DNA of 43,514 bases, from the NCBI RefSeq assembly GCF_004362825.1, contig NZ_SNXZ01000015.1, positions 1 through 43,514 on the forward strand, in the 5' to 3' direction. The first letter of the stretch is position 1, and each line of letters starts with the position of its first letter. Shown here in pieces: positions 7,489 through 15,900 of this stretch. The notes below the pieces were generated by a model. That model saw nothing but the letters and a program-made list of their open reading frames with translations. It made no database searches and was not told where the DNA came from. The position numbers and the translations under genes are program-made. This stretch comes from Labedaea rhizosphaerae (lineage in GTDB: Bacteria; Actinomycetota; Actinomycetes; Mycobacteriales; Pseudonocardiaceae).

Positions 7489-9150
7489 GTGGTGAGCAAC
7501 CCCGTGGCCGAACTCCTCGACCGGGCCGACGCGGCCCGCGCGGCCGGTCGAGGAGACGAGGCGGCGCGGCTCTACGACACCGCGATCACGTCCTGCCGCG
7601 AAGCAGGCGACCTCGCCGGCTGGACGCGGGCCGCGCTCGGTGCGGCGTCGGTCTACACCTTCGGCACGCGTTGCGCTGAGCGCACGGCCGAGCCGGAACT
7701 GCTCGCCGACTGCCTCGACGCCGCGCTCGCCGCCCGGTGGGGACCCGACGACCTGGCCGCCCGAGACGAGCTGGCCGCCCGGCTCGACGAGGTCGCGGCC
7801 CACGTCACCGACCCCGACACGCGGCTGCGCGCGCACCTGTGGGGTCTGCAGGTCGCCTGCGAGACGCTGGCCCTGCCGACGATCCACCGGCACATGCGCG
7901 CCTTGGAACGCCTGGGCGAGGAATCCCCGCGGGCACGGTTCTTCGCCGCGTCCCGGCGGCTGATGCTCGACCTGCTGCGCGGGCGGACCGACACCGCCGA
8001 ACACCTCATCGCGATGGCCACCACGGCGTCCGAACGGGCAGCGCTTCCCGACGCGTGGATGGTCGTCGAGGCCATGAAGGGCTACGCCGCCCTGCACCGC
8101 GGCGACGCCGGCCGCTGCGCGAGCATCGCCGCGGAATGCGAAACCTTCGCCCTCGCCGAAGGCGCCACCGCGGTCGCGGCCGAAGCCGCCTTCCTCTGGG
8201 TCGGCGCCGGTCGGCTCGATCGGGCCCGCACCGTGGTCCACCTGTTCCACGGACGCGTCCTGGACGAACTGCCCCGCGACGTCAACTGGCTGCTCACCCT
8301 GCAATGCCTGCTCGAAGCGGCGCTCGCCGTCGACGACCGCGACATCGTCGCCAACGCCGCCGGGCTGCTGACCCCCTACGCCGGAAGAGCTGTCATCAAC
8401 GCCGGAGCCGTCATGTTCCACGGCCTCACCGACGACACCCTCGCCCGCGCCGCCGCGGTCCTCGGCGACCTCGACACCGCCGCCCGCCTGCGCGCCCAGG
8501 CCCTCACCGCCTACGAACGCCTGGGCGCGACCTGGTGGCAGCAGCGGCTGCTGGCCTGGACACCGCCCACCCCGGCACCCGTCACTCGCGGTGCACGAGT
8601 GCACCTGCACCCAGCCGCCGACGGACTGTGGCTGATCGGACCCGAACCCGCGGCGGTCCCGGTTCGCGCCCTGCGCGGCTACACGTACTTGCGCGAACTC
8701 CTGCGCCGGCCCGGCCGGCCGGTGTCCTGCCTGGACTTGGTCACCGAAGGACAACCGAGCGTCGAACAACCTGCCGTCGGCGAAACCCTTGACCGCCAAG
8801 CACTCCAGGCATATCGACAACGGCTCCGCGACCTCGAGGACGACCTCGCCCAGGCCGAGGACTGGTCCGACGCTGGGCGCATCGAGACCCTCAGCGCCGA
8901 ACGGGACGCCCTCCTCCACGAACTCACCGCCGCGGTCGGCCTCGGCGGACGACCCCGGACGAGTGGCTCCAGCGGCGAACGCGCCCGGATCGCCGCCACC
9001 AAAGCCATCAGCGCCGCCATCGCCCGGATCAGCACCCTCGACGAACCACTCGGACACCACCTGCGGACGACCGTCCACACTGGAACCCAGTGCAGCTACC
9101 AGCCGGGTCCCGGCGACGACACGCAGTGGATCCTGACCGCCGAGAGCTGA
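7489..9150 (+). CDS. Helical-repeat protein with C-terminal domain of actinobacterial AAA/TPR regulators
   Basis: A 553-aa protein. Residues 1 to about 350 are Ala/Leu/Arg-rich helical repeats of TPR type (for example ADAARAAGRGDEAARLYDTA). Residues 370-550 contain a short beta-rich part, then a charged helical stretch (RQRLRDLEDDLAQAEDWSD...ERDALLHELTAAVGLGGRPR) and a C-terminal RIAATKAISAAIARI...HLRTTVHTGTQCSY segment. That tail is familiar from large actinobacterial AAA-ATPase/TPR regulators. The ATPase and DNA-binding parts usually found N-terminal are absent, so its role is unclear: a scaffold, a partner protein, or a shortened regulator. Start is the GTG at 7489 or the adjacent GTG at 7492. 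It converges on the VOC remnant, leaving 11 bp. Confidence 0.55.
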   Translation: MVSNPVAELLDRADAARAAGRGDEAARLYDTAITSCREAGDLAGWTRAALGAASVYTFGTRCAERTAEPELLADCLDAALAARWGPDDLAARDELAARLDEVAAHVTDPDTRLRAHLWGLQVACETLALPTIHRHMRALERLGEESPRARFFAASRRLMLDLLRGRTDTAEHLIAMATTASERAALPDAWMVVEAMKGYAALHRGDAGRCASIAAECETFALAEGATAVAAEAAFLWVGAGRLDRARTVVHLFHGRVLDELPRDVNWLLTLQCLLEAALAVDDRDIVANAAGLLTPYAGRAVINAGAVMFHGLTDDTLARAAAVLGDLDTAARLRAQALTAYERLGATWWQQRLLAWTPPTPAPVTRGARVHLHPAADGLWLIGPEPAAVPVRALRGYTYLRELLRRPGRPVSCLDLVTEGQPSVEQPAVGETLDRQALQAYRQRLRDLEDDLAQAEDWSDAGRIETLSAERDALLHELTAAVGLGGRPRTSGSSGERARIAATKAISAAIARISTLDEPLGHHLRTTVHTGTQCSYQPGPGDDTQWILTAES

Positions 9151-9161
9151 CCGGCGCGGGC

Positions 9162-9308
9162 TCACGCCTGGATTCGGCGGAGCAAGCCGACCATCGTGCC
9201 TTCCGGGTCGGCGTCGCGCATCGTCCGGCCGAGCGCCTTGCCGTAGAACTCACGCAGCTTCGCCGTGTCGTGGCCACCGATCTCCCCGAGCACGATCGGG
9301 CTGCTCAT
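9162..9308 (-). pseudogene. Internally deleted VOC/glyoxalase-family gene remnant
   Basis: A 48-codon ORF with an excellent AAGGAGGT 5 nt before its ATG at 9308. The first 35 residues (PIVLGEIGGHDTAKLREFYG...) are the N-terminal beta-alpha unit of VOC (glyoxalase/dioxygenase) proteins, which normally run to about 120 residues. The sequence then ends DADPEGTMVGLLRRIQA. In complete family members an ADPEG-type motif occurs both near residue 35 and near the C-terminus before a GLL/GLI strand. The likeliest history is recombination between the two similar stretches, which deleted the middle while keeping frame. It is unlikely to be functional. A dyad operator still lies upstream. Confidence 0.7.
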
Positions 9309-9378
9309 GCCGGACCTCCTTCGTCGTGCCGACGGCCCGAACGTAGGTCCGCGCCGCGGGCGACGCGACGGGCTTTCG

Positions 9379-9401
9379 ATGAAGTTGTTCGCCTACTTCA
9401 T
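9379..9401. promoter_or_regulatory. Dyad operator upstream of the VOC remnant
   Basis: Perfect 7-bp arms ATGAAGT (9379-9385) / ACTTCAT (9395-9401) with a 9-bp spacer, in a locally AT-richer stretch 71-93 bp upstream of the VOC remnant start. It looks like a TetR/MarR-size operator. No matching regulator gene is in the window. Confidence 0.4.
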
Positions 9402-9432
9402 GTTGGCCAAACTCGAGCGCGGGTGATCCGCC

Positions 9433-10371
9433 TCAGCCCGTCATGGCCACCAGGATGCGGCGCTTGCCGGTGAACGGCTCGCGGCCGTGCGCCATCAGCA
9501 TGTTGTTGATCACCATGATGTCGCCGGGCTGCCACGGGAAGGCGTAGCTCACCTCGTCATAGGTGGCCCGGATCGCGTCCAGGTCGGCCGCGGGGATCGG
9601 CGAGCCGTCGCCCAGGTAGGCGTTGCGTGGCAGGTCGGCCTCCGGGTACAGCTCCAGCAGCGCCTCGCTGACCTCCTCGCCCAGGCTCGACACGTGGAAC
9701 AGGTTGGCCTGGTTGAACCACACCTGCTCCCCCGTGTGCGGCTCCTCCACAAAGGACGGACGAAGGTGCCGGGTGCGCAGCCCCTCGTCGGTCCACTCGA
9801 AGGTCTGGCCGTTGCGCGCGCAGTAGTCCTCGACGGCCGCGCGGTCCTCGGTCTGGAACGCCTCCTGCCACGTCAGGCCAAGCCCCTCGCGGAATGCCCG
9901 CGCGTAGGTCACGCCACCCGCGAAGCGCTCCTTCAGCGACTCCGGCAGCAGGCGGAACATGGCCCGGCTGTCGGCGATCGGGGTGGCGCCGCCGGTCTCG
10001 GCCGCGGTGTCGCACAGGAAGAACAGCCGACCGGGCCAGTTGGCCGAGTAGGAGTTCTCGTTGTGCATCGGGATCGATTCGTCGGGCGGGTACTCCGTCG
10101 ACGTGTAGATGTTGCCGGACACCGCCGAGCGCGGGGTGGACCGCTCGGTGTAGGTCAGCAGGTCGCCACCGATCTCCTGGACGACCTGGTTGAACAGGTC
10201 CAGGTCCACCGGCAGGCCGCGCAGCAGCACCGCGCCGTGGTCGCGCAGCCGGGCCCGCAGCGGCGCCAGGTTCGCGCGCACCCAGTCCAGGCCGTCGGCG
10301 GCGTACACCGCGATCTTGGTGTGTTCGTTGCCCTCGACCTGCTCGAGCGGCGCCGCGAGATCGGCGGTCAT
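9433..10371 (-). CDS. Fe(II)/2-oxoglutarate dioxygenase, TauD/SyrP/AsnO-like
   Basis: A 312-aa TauD/TfdA-family oxygenase, full length. The iron facial triad is H103-x-E105 (PMHNENSYS) and H295 (MAHGREPFTGKRR); the Arg around 304-305 should bind 2-oxoglutarate. Glu instead of the usual Asp in the proximal motif, and the region WPGRLFFLCDTAAETGGATPIADSR, place it with NRPS-associated beta-hydroxylases such as SyrP (Asp) and AsnO (Asn). It is the last gene of the operon, with its ATG overlapping the ATP-grasp stop. Since one A domain has an Asn-like code (18477-21506), beta-hydroxylation of Asn, free or carrier-bound, is the best guess. Another residue or a chain oxidation is possible. Confidence 0.88.
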   Translation of the reverse strand: MTADLAAPLEQVEGNEHTKIAVYAADGLDWVRANLAPLRARLRDHGAVLLRGLPVDLDLFNQVVQEIGGDLLTYTERSTPRSAVSGNIYTSTEYPPDESIPMHNENSYSANWPGRLFFLCDTAAETGGATPIADSRAMFRLLPESLKERFAGGVTYARAFREGLGLTWQEAFQTEDRAAVEDYCARNGQTFEWTDEGLRTRHLRPSFVEEPHTGEQVWFNQANLFHVSSLGEEVSEALLELYPEADLPRNAYLGDGSPIPAADLDAIRATYDEVSYAFPWQPGDIMVINNMLMAHGREPFTGKRRILVAMTG

Positions 10372-11669
10372 GACATGTCCTCCAGTTCGAACTCGAGCAG
10401 CCCCGCTGCCTCGTCGTGGATCGCGGCCAGTTCCTCGTGGTCGGTGAACCCGGCCACGAACACGTTCACCGCGTAGATCTCCTGCTCGTCGGTCAGCACC
10501 TGCCCGGGCTCGACGATGGTGACCACCTGCACCACCTCGGGCAGCTCAGCGATGTCCTCGGTGCCGGTCACCCGCACCAGCCGGCCGCTGCCCTTGGCGT
10601 AGAACACGAGGTAGCCCACCGGGATCGGCAGCCCCCGGCCGAGCTCGGGCGGCGGCGTGCCGAGCGTCGCGGCGACCGCTTCGGCGAACATGTCGATGCC
10701 GGTGCGCAGCTTGATCAGCACCGACATCGCGCCGCCGCCGGGACGGCCCGCGTTCACCTCGACGATCGCCGGGCCCAGCGTCTCGTCGTCGATGACCTCG
10801 ACGTGCGCGGTGGTGTTGTCCAGGCCGAGCGCGAGCACCGCGTCCCGGACCGCGTCCTTGATCAGCGCGGCCCGCTCGTCGGGCAGGCCGAGCGGCGGGC
10901 AGCACATGCCCAGCTCGAACTTGCGCTCGTCGATCAGCGGCTTGTCCACCAGCTCGGCCGGGCGCACCTCGCCGTCGCGGATGGCCACGTCGAGGGCGAA
11001 CTCGCGGCCGCGCAGCAGCCCCTCCACCAGGAAGGTGCGGCACGGGTCGAGCGGCTCGGCGCCGGGCCGCCCGGTGATCGGCCGGTGGTAGCGGGCGTCG
11101 GCCGACTCGGGCAGCCGCTTGGCCAGCAGCACGCACGCGTCCGCCAGCTCGTCGACGGTGGTGACCGTGCGGATCAGGTTGCTCGCGGCGCCGTTGACCG
11201 GCTTCACGATCGCGGGCAGGCCCACCTGCTCGGCCACGGCCGCCGCCTGCGCCGGGTCGGAGATCAGGGCGTACCGCGGCGTGGGCAGCCCGGCCGCGGC
11301 CAGCACCTCGCGCACGGCGAACTTGTTGTGCGCCAAGGTGAAGACGTCCGCCGGACAACGGGCGACACCCAGCAGCTCGGCGGCGCGAGCGGTCGTGGCG
11401 ATGACCCCCTCGGCCCCGGTGACCAGCCCGGCCGGCCTGACGCCGCCGGTGTGCGCGCGGACGGCCGCGGCGATGCCTTCGGCGTCCCGCACGTCGGGCA
11501 CCACCAGGAAATCGTCCACAATGGACGCGAGAGCGACCTGCTCGTCCGCGTCGAGCGCGGTGGTGACGAGCACCGCCCGCGACCCGGACGCGTGCACGGC
11601 GGCGGCGACGTCGTGGATCCAGTGCGCGCGGGTCTCCCGCACGAGAAAAGCGGTGCGCTCCCAGGTCAC
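10368..11669 (-). CDS. ATP-grasp ligase (second of tandem pair)
   Basis: A 433-aa ATP-grasp enzyme, expected to activate a carboxylate as acyl phosphate and join it to an amine. Visible are an N-terminal pre-ATP-grasp domain (FLVRETRAHWIHDVAAAVHA), NKFAVREVLAAAGLPTPR, the ATP-binding lysine in PAIVKPVNGAASNLI, and the metal-binding VEVNAGRPGG near residue 315. The GTG start at 11669 overlaps the upstream ATP-grasp stop (GTGA). It is clearly paralogous to its neighbour, roughly two-thirds identical by eye over the core. It probably adds an amino acid or other acid to the NRPS product, or makes a dipeptide precursor. Tandem copies suggest two successive or alternative ligations. Confidence 0.88.
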   Translation of the reverse strand: MTWERTAFLVRETRAHWIHDVAAAVHASGSRAVLVTTALDADEQVALASIVDDFLVVPDVRDAEGIAAAVRAHTGGVRPAGLVTGAEGVIATTARAAELLGVARCPADVFTLAHNKFAVREVLAAAGLPTPRYALISDPAQAAAVAEQVGLPAIVKPVNGAASNLIRTVTTVDELADACVLLAKRLPESADARYHRPITGRPGAEPLDPCRTFLVEGLLRGREFALDVAIRDGEVRPAELVDKPLIDERKFELGMCCPPLGLPDERAALIKDAVRDAVLALGLDNTTAHVEVIDDETLGPAIVEVNAGRPGGGAMSVLIKLRTGIDMFAEAVAATLGTPPPELGRGLPIPVGYLVFYAKGSGRLVRVTGTEDIAELPEVVQVVTIVEPGQVLTDEQEIYAVNVFVAGFTDHEELAAIHDEAAGLLEFELEDMS

Positions 11670-12949
11670 GACAGCTCCAGCTTGATCATGCTCGCCGCCT
11701 CGGCGTGCAGCGCGGCCAGCTCCTCGTGGTCGGCGAACCCGGCGACCACCAGGTTCACCACGTAGATCTCCTGCTCGTCGGTGAGCACCTGACCGGGCGA
11801 GACGGTGGTGATCACGTTCAGCACCTCGGGCAGCTCGCTCAGCTCCTCCACCCCGTGGATGGCCTCGAGCCGGCCCGAACCCGACGCGTAGAGGATCAGC
11901 ATCCCCAGCGGGATCGGCAGCTGCGGCGCTTCCCGCTCCGGTGGCGGCGCGCCGAGCCCCAGCGCGACGAGTTCGGCGAACACGTCGATGCCAGTGCGCA
12001 GCTTGGCCAGCAGCGGCATGATCGACCCGGCCGGGCGGCCGGCGTTGACCTCGACGATCGTCGGGCCGAGGGTCTCGTCGTCGATCACCTCGACGTGCGC
12101 GACCGTGTTGTCCAGGCCGAGCGCGCGCACCGCGGCGGCCCCGGTGTCGGCGACCAGGGCGGCCCGTTCGCCGGACAGGCCCTGCGGCGGGCACGACAAC
12201 GCCAGCTCGAACTTGCGCTCGTCGATCAGCGGCTTGTCCAGGATCTCCACCGGTTCCACGACGCCGTCGCGGACGACCACGTCCAGCGCGTACTCCGGGC
12301 CCCGCAGCATGCCCTCGACGAGGAACGCCGTCGACGGGTCGAGCAGGCTGCCGTCGCGACCGGGCAGCGGCCGGCGGTAGCGCGGGTCGGCGGAGACGGG
12401 CAGCCGCTCGGCCAGCAGCCGGTACGCGGCCGCCAATTCGTCCACTGTGGACACCAGGCGGATCAGGTTGCTGGCCGCGCCGTTGACCGGCTTCACCACC
12501 GCGGGCAGCCCGACCCGCTCGGCCACCGCCGCCGCCTCGTCCTCGGCGGTGATCAGCGTGCACCGCGGGCCGGGCAGCCCGGCCTCGGCGAGCACCTCGC
12601 GGACCGCGAACTTGTTGCGCGCCAACTCGAACACCGAAGCCGGGCAGCGCGCGACGCCGAGCAGTTCGGCCACCCGGGCGGTGCTGGCGATCGCGCCGTC
12701 GGAACCGGTGAGCACCCCGGCGGGCGCCGGGTCGATCGCGCGGATCACCGCAGCCACCGCGTCGGGGTCGTACACGTCCTCGACGGCCACGACGTCGTCC
12801 ACGACCGAGGCCAGCTCGCCGCGTTCGTGCTCGTCGAGCGGCGGGGCGACGAGCACCGCACGCAAGCCCGCGGCGTGCACCGCGGCGGCCACCTCGCCGA
12901 CCCAGTGGCCGCGCTCCTCGCGGACCAGGAACGCCGTGCCCGTGCTCAT
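11666..12949 (-). CDS. ATP-grasp ligase (first of tandem pair)
   Basis: A 427-aa ATP-grasp ligase, the paralogue of the downstream gene. The same landmarks are present: FLVREERGHWVGEVAAAVHA, NKFAVREVLAEAGLPGPR, PAVVKPVNGAASNLI, LDKPLIDERKFEL and metal-site VEVNAGRPAGS. The C-terminal region LTDEQEIYVVNLVVAGFADHEELAAL is also shared. The substrate loops differ (YRRPLPGRDGSLLDPSTAF here against YHRPITGRPGAEPLDPCRTF), so substrates may differ. The ATG at 12949 overlaps the stop of the NRPS-TE-MFS gene. ATP-grasp ligases beside an MFS exporter recall BacD/BacE of bacilysin and DdaF of dapdiamide, but here the exporter is fused to the synthetase. Confidence 0.88.
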   Translation of the reverse strand: MSTGTAFLVREERGHWVGEVAAAVHAAGLRAVLVAPPLDEHERGELASVVDDVVAVEDVYDPDAVAAVIRAIDPAPAGVLTGSDGAIASTARVAELLGVARCPASVFELARNKFAVREVLAEAGLPGPRCTLITAEDEAAAVAERVGLPAVVKPVNGAASNLIRLVSTVDELAAAYRLLAERLPVSADPRYRRPLPGRDGSLLDPSTAFLVEGMLRGPEYALDVVVRDGVVEPVEILDKPLIDERKFELALSCPPQGLSGERAALVADTGAAAVRALGLDNTVAHVEVIDDETLGPTIVEVNAGRPAGSIMPLLAKLRTGIDVFAELVALGLGAPPPEREAPQLPIPLGMLILYASGSGRLEAIHGVEELSELPEVLNVITTVSPGQVLTDEQEIYVVNLVVAGFADHEELAALHAEAASMIKLELS

Positions 12950-15900
12950 GCCGACGCCTCCTCCTTCTGCTTGCGTTGCTGCGCGCCGACCAGGTCGTCG
13001 GGCAGCGAGTCGGGCACCTCGGTGTCGAACCGGCGCAGCAGCCGCAGCGCGAACCCGCCGACGTTGATCGACAGCAGGAGCAGGGCGAACACGACGTAGG
13101 CCAGCCCGACACCGCGACCCACCCCGGTGCCGAGCACCGTGCCGACCGAGCCCGCGAGCGCGCCGTCGTGGGCCAGCAGCGGGTCGAACAGCTTCACGGC
13201 GACCGGCGCGAGCACCGCGAACCCGATCGGCAGCGTGGACCAGGTGATCGTCTGGTTGATCGCGAACACCCGGCCGTGGTAGCGCTGCGGCACCTTGACC
13301 TGCACGAGCGTGGCGTAGATACCCTGGGAGACCGCCATCGCCGCGGCCATCAGGAACACGCCGACGGCCACGAGCGTGACCGACGGCCGCAGGCCCATCA
13401 CCAGGCAGCCCAGCGCGATCCCGACGTTGCCGGCGAGCACACCGACCATCCGCCGGTTGCGCGGTCCGCCCCACAGGGCCATCAGCACGCCGCCGGCGAC
13501 CGCGCCGATCGCCTCGGCGAGCGCCACCCGCGCCACGTCGGTGACCGACCCGAACGCCAGCACCAGCGGCGTCACCAGCACCAGCGCGGGCGCGAGGAAC
13601 ACGTTGGCCAGCGCGAAGTACGCGAGCATGGTGCGGAAACCGCGGTGGTTCCACGAGTAGCGCAGGCCGTTGACGATGGCGGTGAGCAGCGGTTCGCGTG
13701 GCCGCCAGCCCATCAGGTCGGGGAAGCGCACGAACAGCAGGCCGACCACGGCGAACAGGTAGCTCGCCACGTCCACGATGAGGATGCCGGAGAGCTGGAT
13801 CGCGGCGAGCAGCCCGGCCGCGATCACCGGCATGAGCAGTTGGGCGACGCCGTTGGACAGCTGGGCGAGCCCCATCGCGTGGCCGAGGTACTGCTTGGGC
13901 ACCAGCTGCGCGACCGAGGACTGGTAGGCGATGCGCTGGAACGACGCGGCCACCGACCCCAGCGGGATCAGCAGATACAGGTACCAGAGCTGGATGTTGC
14001 CGCTGAGCAACAACAACGCGAGCAGCAGCTGGATGCCGCCGGCCACCGAGCTGGACCCGATCATGATCTTGCGACGGTCGCCGCGGTCCACCAGCGCGCC
14101 CGCCACCGGCAGCACGAGCACCCCGCCGAGCAGGGCGAGCGCCCACAGCAGGCCGAGGTCGGCGACCGAGCCGGTGCGGGTGTAGAGCCAGATCGGCACG
14201 GCGAACGACGTCAACGCCGACCCGGTGGCCGAGATCAGCTGGCCCGCGGTGATCGTGGCGAAGCGCGCCATGCTCGGCGCGACCGTGGGCTTGTCGTCCA
14301 CTGTGGACCGGTGCACCTCGTGCAGGGCCCACGGCGCGTCCAGGCCGCGGGTGGCCACATCCACGGCGTCGGTCTCGCCGGACTCGACGGCGGGGTGCAC
14401 GGTGGTGACGATCTCGGCCAGCTCGTCGGCGCGGTAGCGCAGGAAGAAGTGACCCGCCTGGTCGAGCACCACGAGCGCGGCCGTGTCGGTGAGGAACTCC
14501 CATTCCCGGTAGCGCTCGGCGTAGTAGTCGGTGACGGGGTCCTCCGAGCCGACGACCGACACGATCGGTGCCCGCAGCTTGGCCACCCGCTGGTCGAGCA
14601 GGCCGCTGAAGTACTCCTCGGCGGCCCGGCTGTCGGCACGCATGTTGCTGATGATCCGGTCGGCCTGCGCCGGGTCGAGGTCGTCGGTGTCGACGCCCAT
14701 GCCCTTGAGCCAGTTGGCGTAGAACCGGTTGGCGCGCAGCTTCTCCAGCCGCGTGCGCACGGTGCCGACCACGCCCTTGAGCCGCGCGAACGGGAAGATC
14801 GCGCCGATGTAGACGACCTCGAGCTCGCGGCCCAGCTCCTCGAGCCTGCGCGCGACCCCGACGGCGAGCGCGTTGCCGACCCCGCAGTGGCCGTAGATCG
14901 CGAGCGGCCCGTCGACACGTTCCAGGACCTCGTTCGCCAGCCGCTCGACCAGTTCGTCGAAGGGCACTGCTTCCTCGGTGAGCCCGACGTCGTGACCGGG
15001 GATCGCGACCGAGTAGAGCGAGTAGCCCTCGGGCAGGGCGTCGGCGAGCGGCTGGTAGACGATCGCGCTGCCGCCGCCGTAGGGGAAGCAGACGTAGGTC
15101 AGCGTGCGCTTCGCCGCGGGCACGGGCTTGGTCAGCTCGTAGAGCAGGTGCCGCGACGTGTCCGCGGTGTCGTCCTGCATGAACGCGGCCAGCTCGCGGA
15201 TCGTCCGGTGCTGGAACAGGTCCATGACGCCGACCTGGCGGGTTCCGGCGCTCTCCTTGCCGATCCGCGCGACCACCTGGGTGGCCAGCATGGAGTGCCC
15301 GCCGAGGTCGAAGAAGTCGTCGTCGATGCCCAGTTCGCCGGCCTTGAGCACGTCGGCCCAGATGCCGGCGAGCAGCACCTCGGTCGGCGTGGACGGCGCG
15401 ACCATCGCGCCCGCGGTCCGCGTGAACGTCGGCGCGGGCAGCGCCTTGCGGTCGAGCTTCCCGTTGGGCGTCAACGGAAGCGCGTCCAACGCGACCAGCG
15501 ACGGCGGCACCATGTAGTCGGGCAGGCCCTGCTTGAGCGCGGTCCGCACCTCGTCGTGGTCGGCGTCGCCGACGATGTAGCCGACCAGCCGCTTGTCGCC
15601 CGGGGTGTCCTCACGGACGATCACCGCGGCATCCCGCACCCCCGGCTGGGCCCGCAGCGCGGTCTCGATCTCGCCCAGTTCGATGCGCAGCCCGCGCAGC
15701 TTCACCTGGTGGTCGATGCGGCCGAGGAACTCCACCGTCCCGTCCGCGCGCCACCGGGCGAGGTCGCCGGTGCGGTACGTGCGCCCGGGGCCGAACGGGT
15801 CGGCGACGAACTTCTCCGCCGTCAGCTCCGGCCGGTTGTGGTAGCCGAGCGCGAGACCGACGCCCGCGATGTGCAGCTGACCGGGAACGCCGATGGGAGA

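Noticed and set aside
7477-9165. 562-aa open frame on the minus strand opposite the helical-repeat gene
   Set aside because: It is Gly/Gln/Val-rich with no domain or ribosome binding site; the plus-strand frame has normal composition and a recognisable C-terminal domain, so this is a high-GC shadow.
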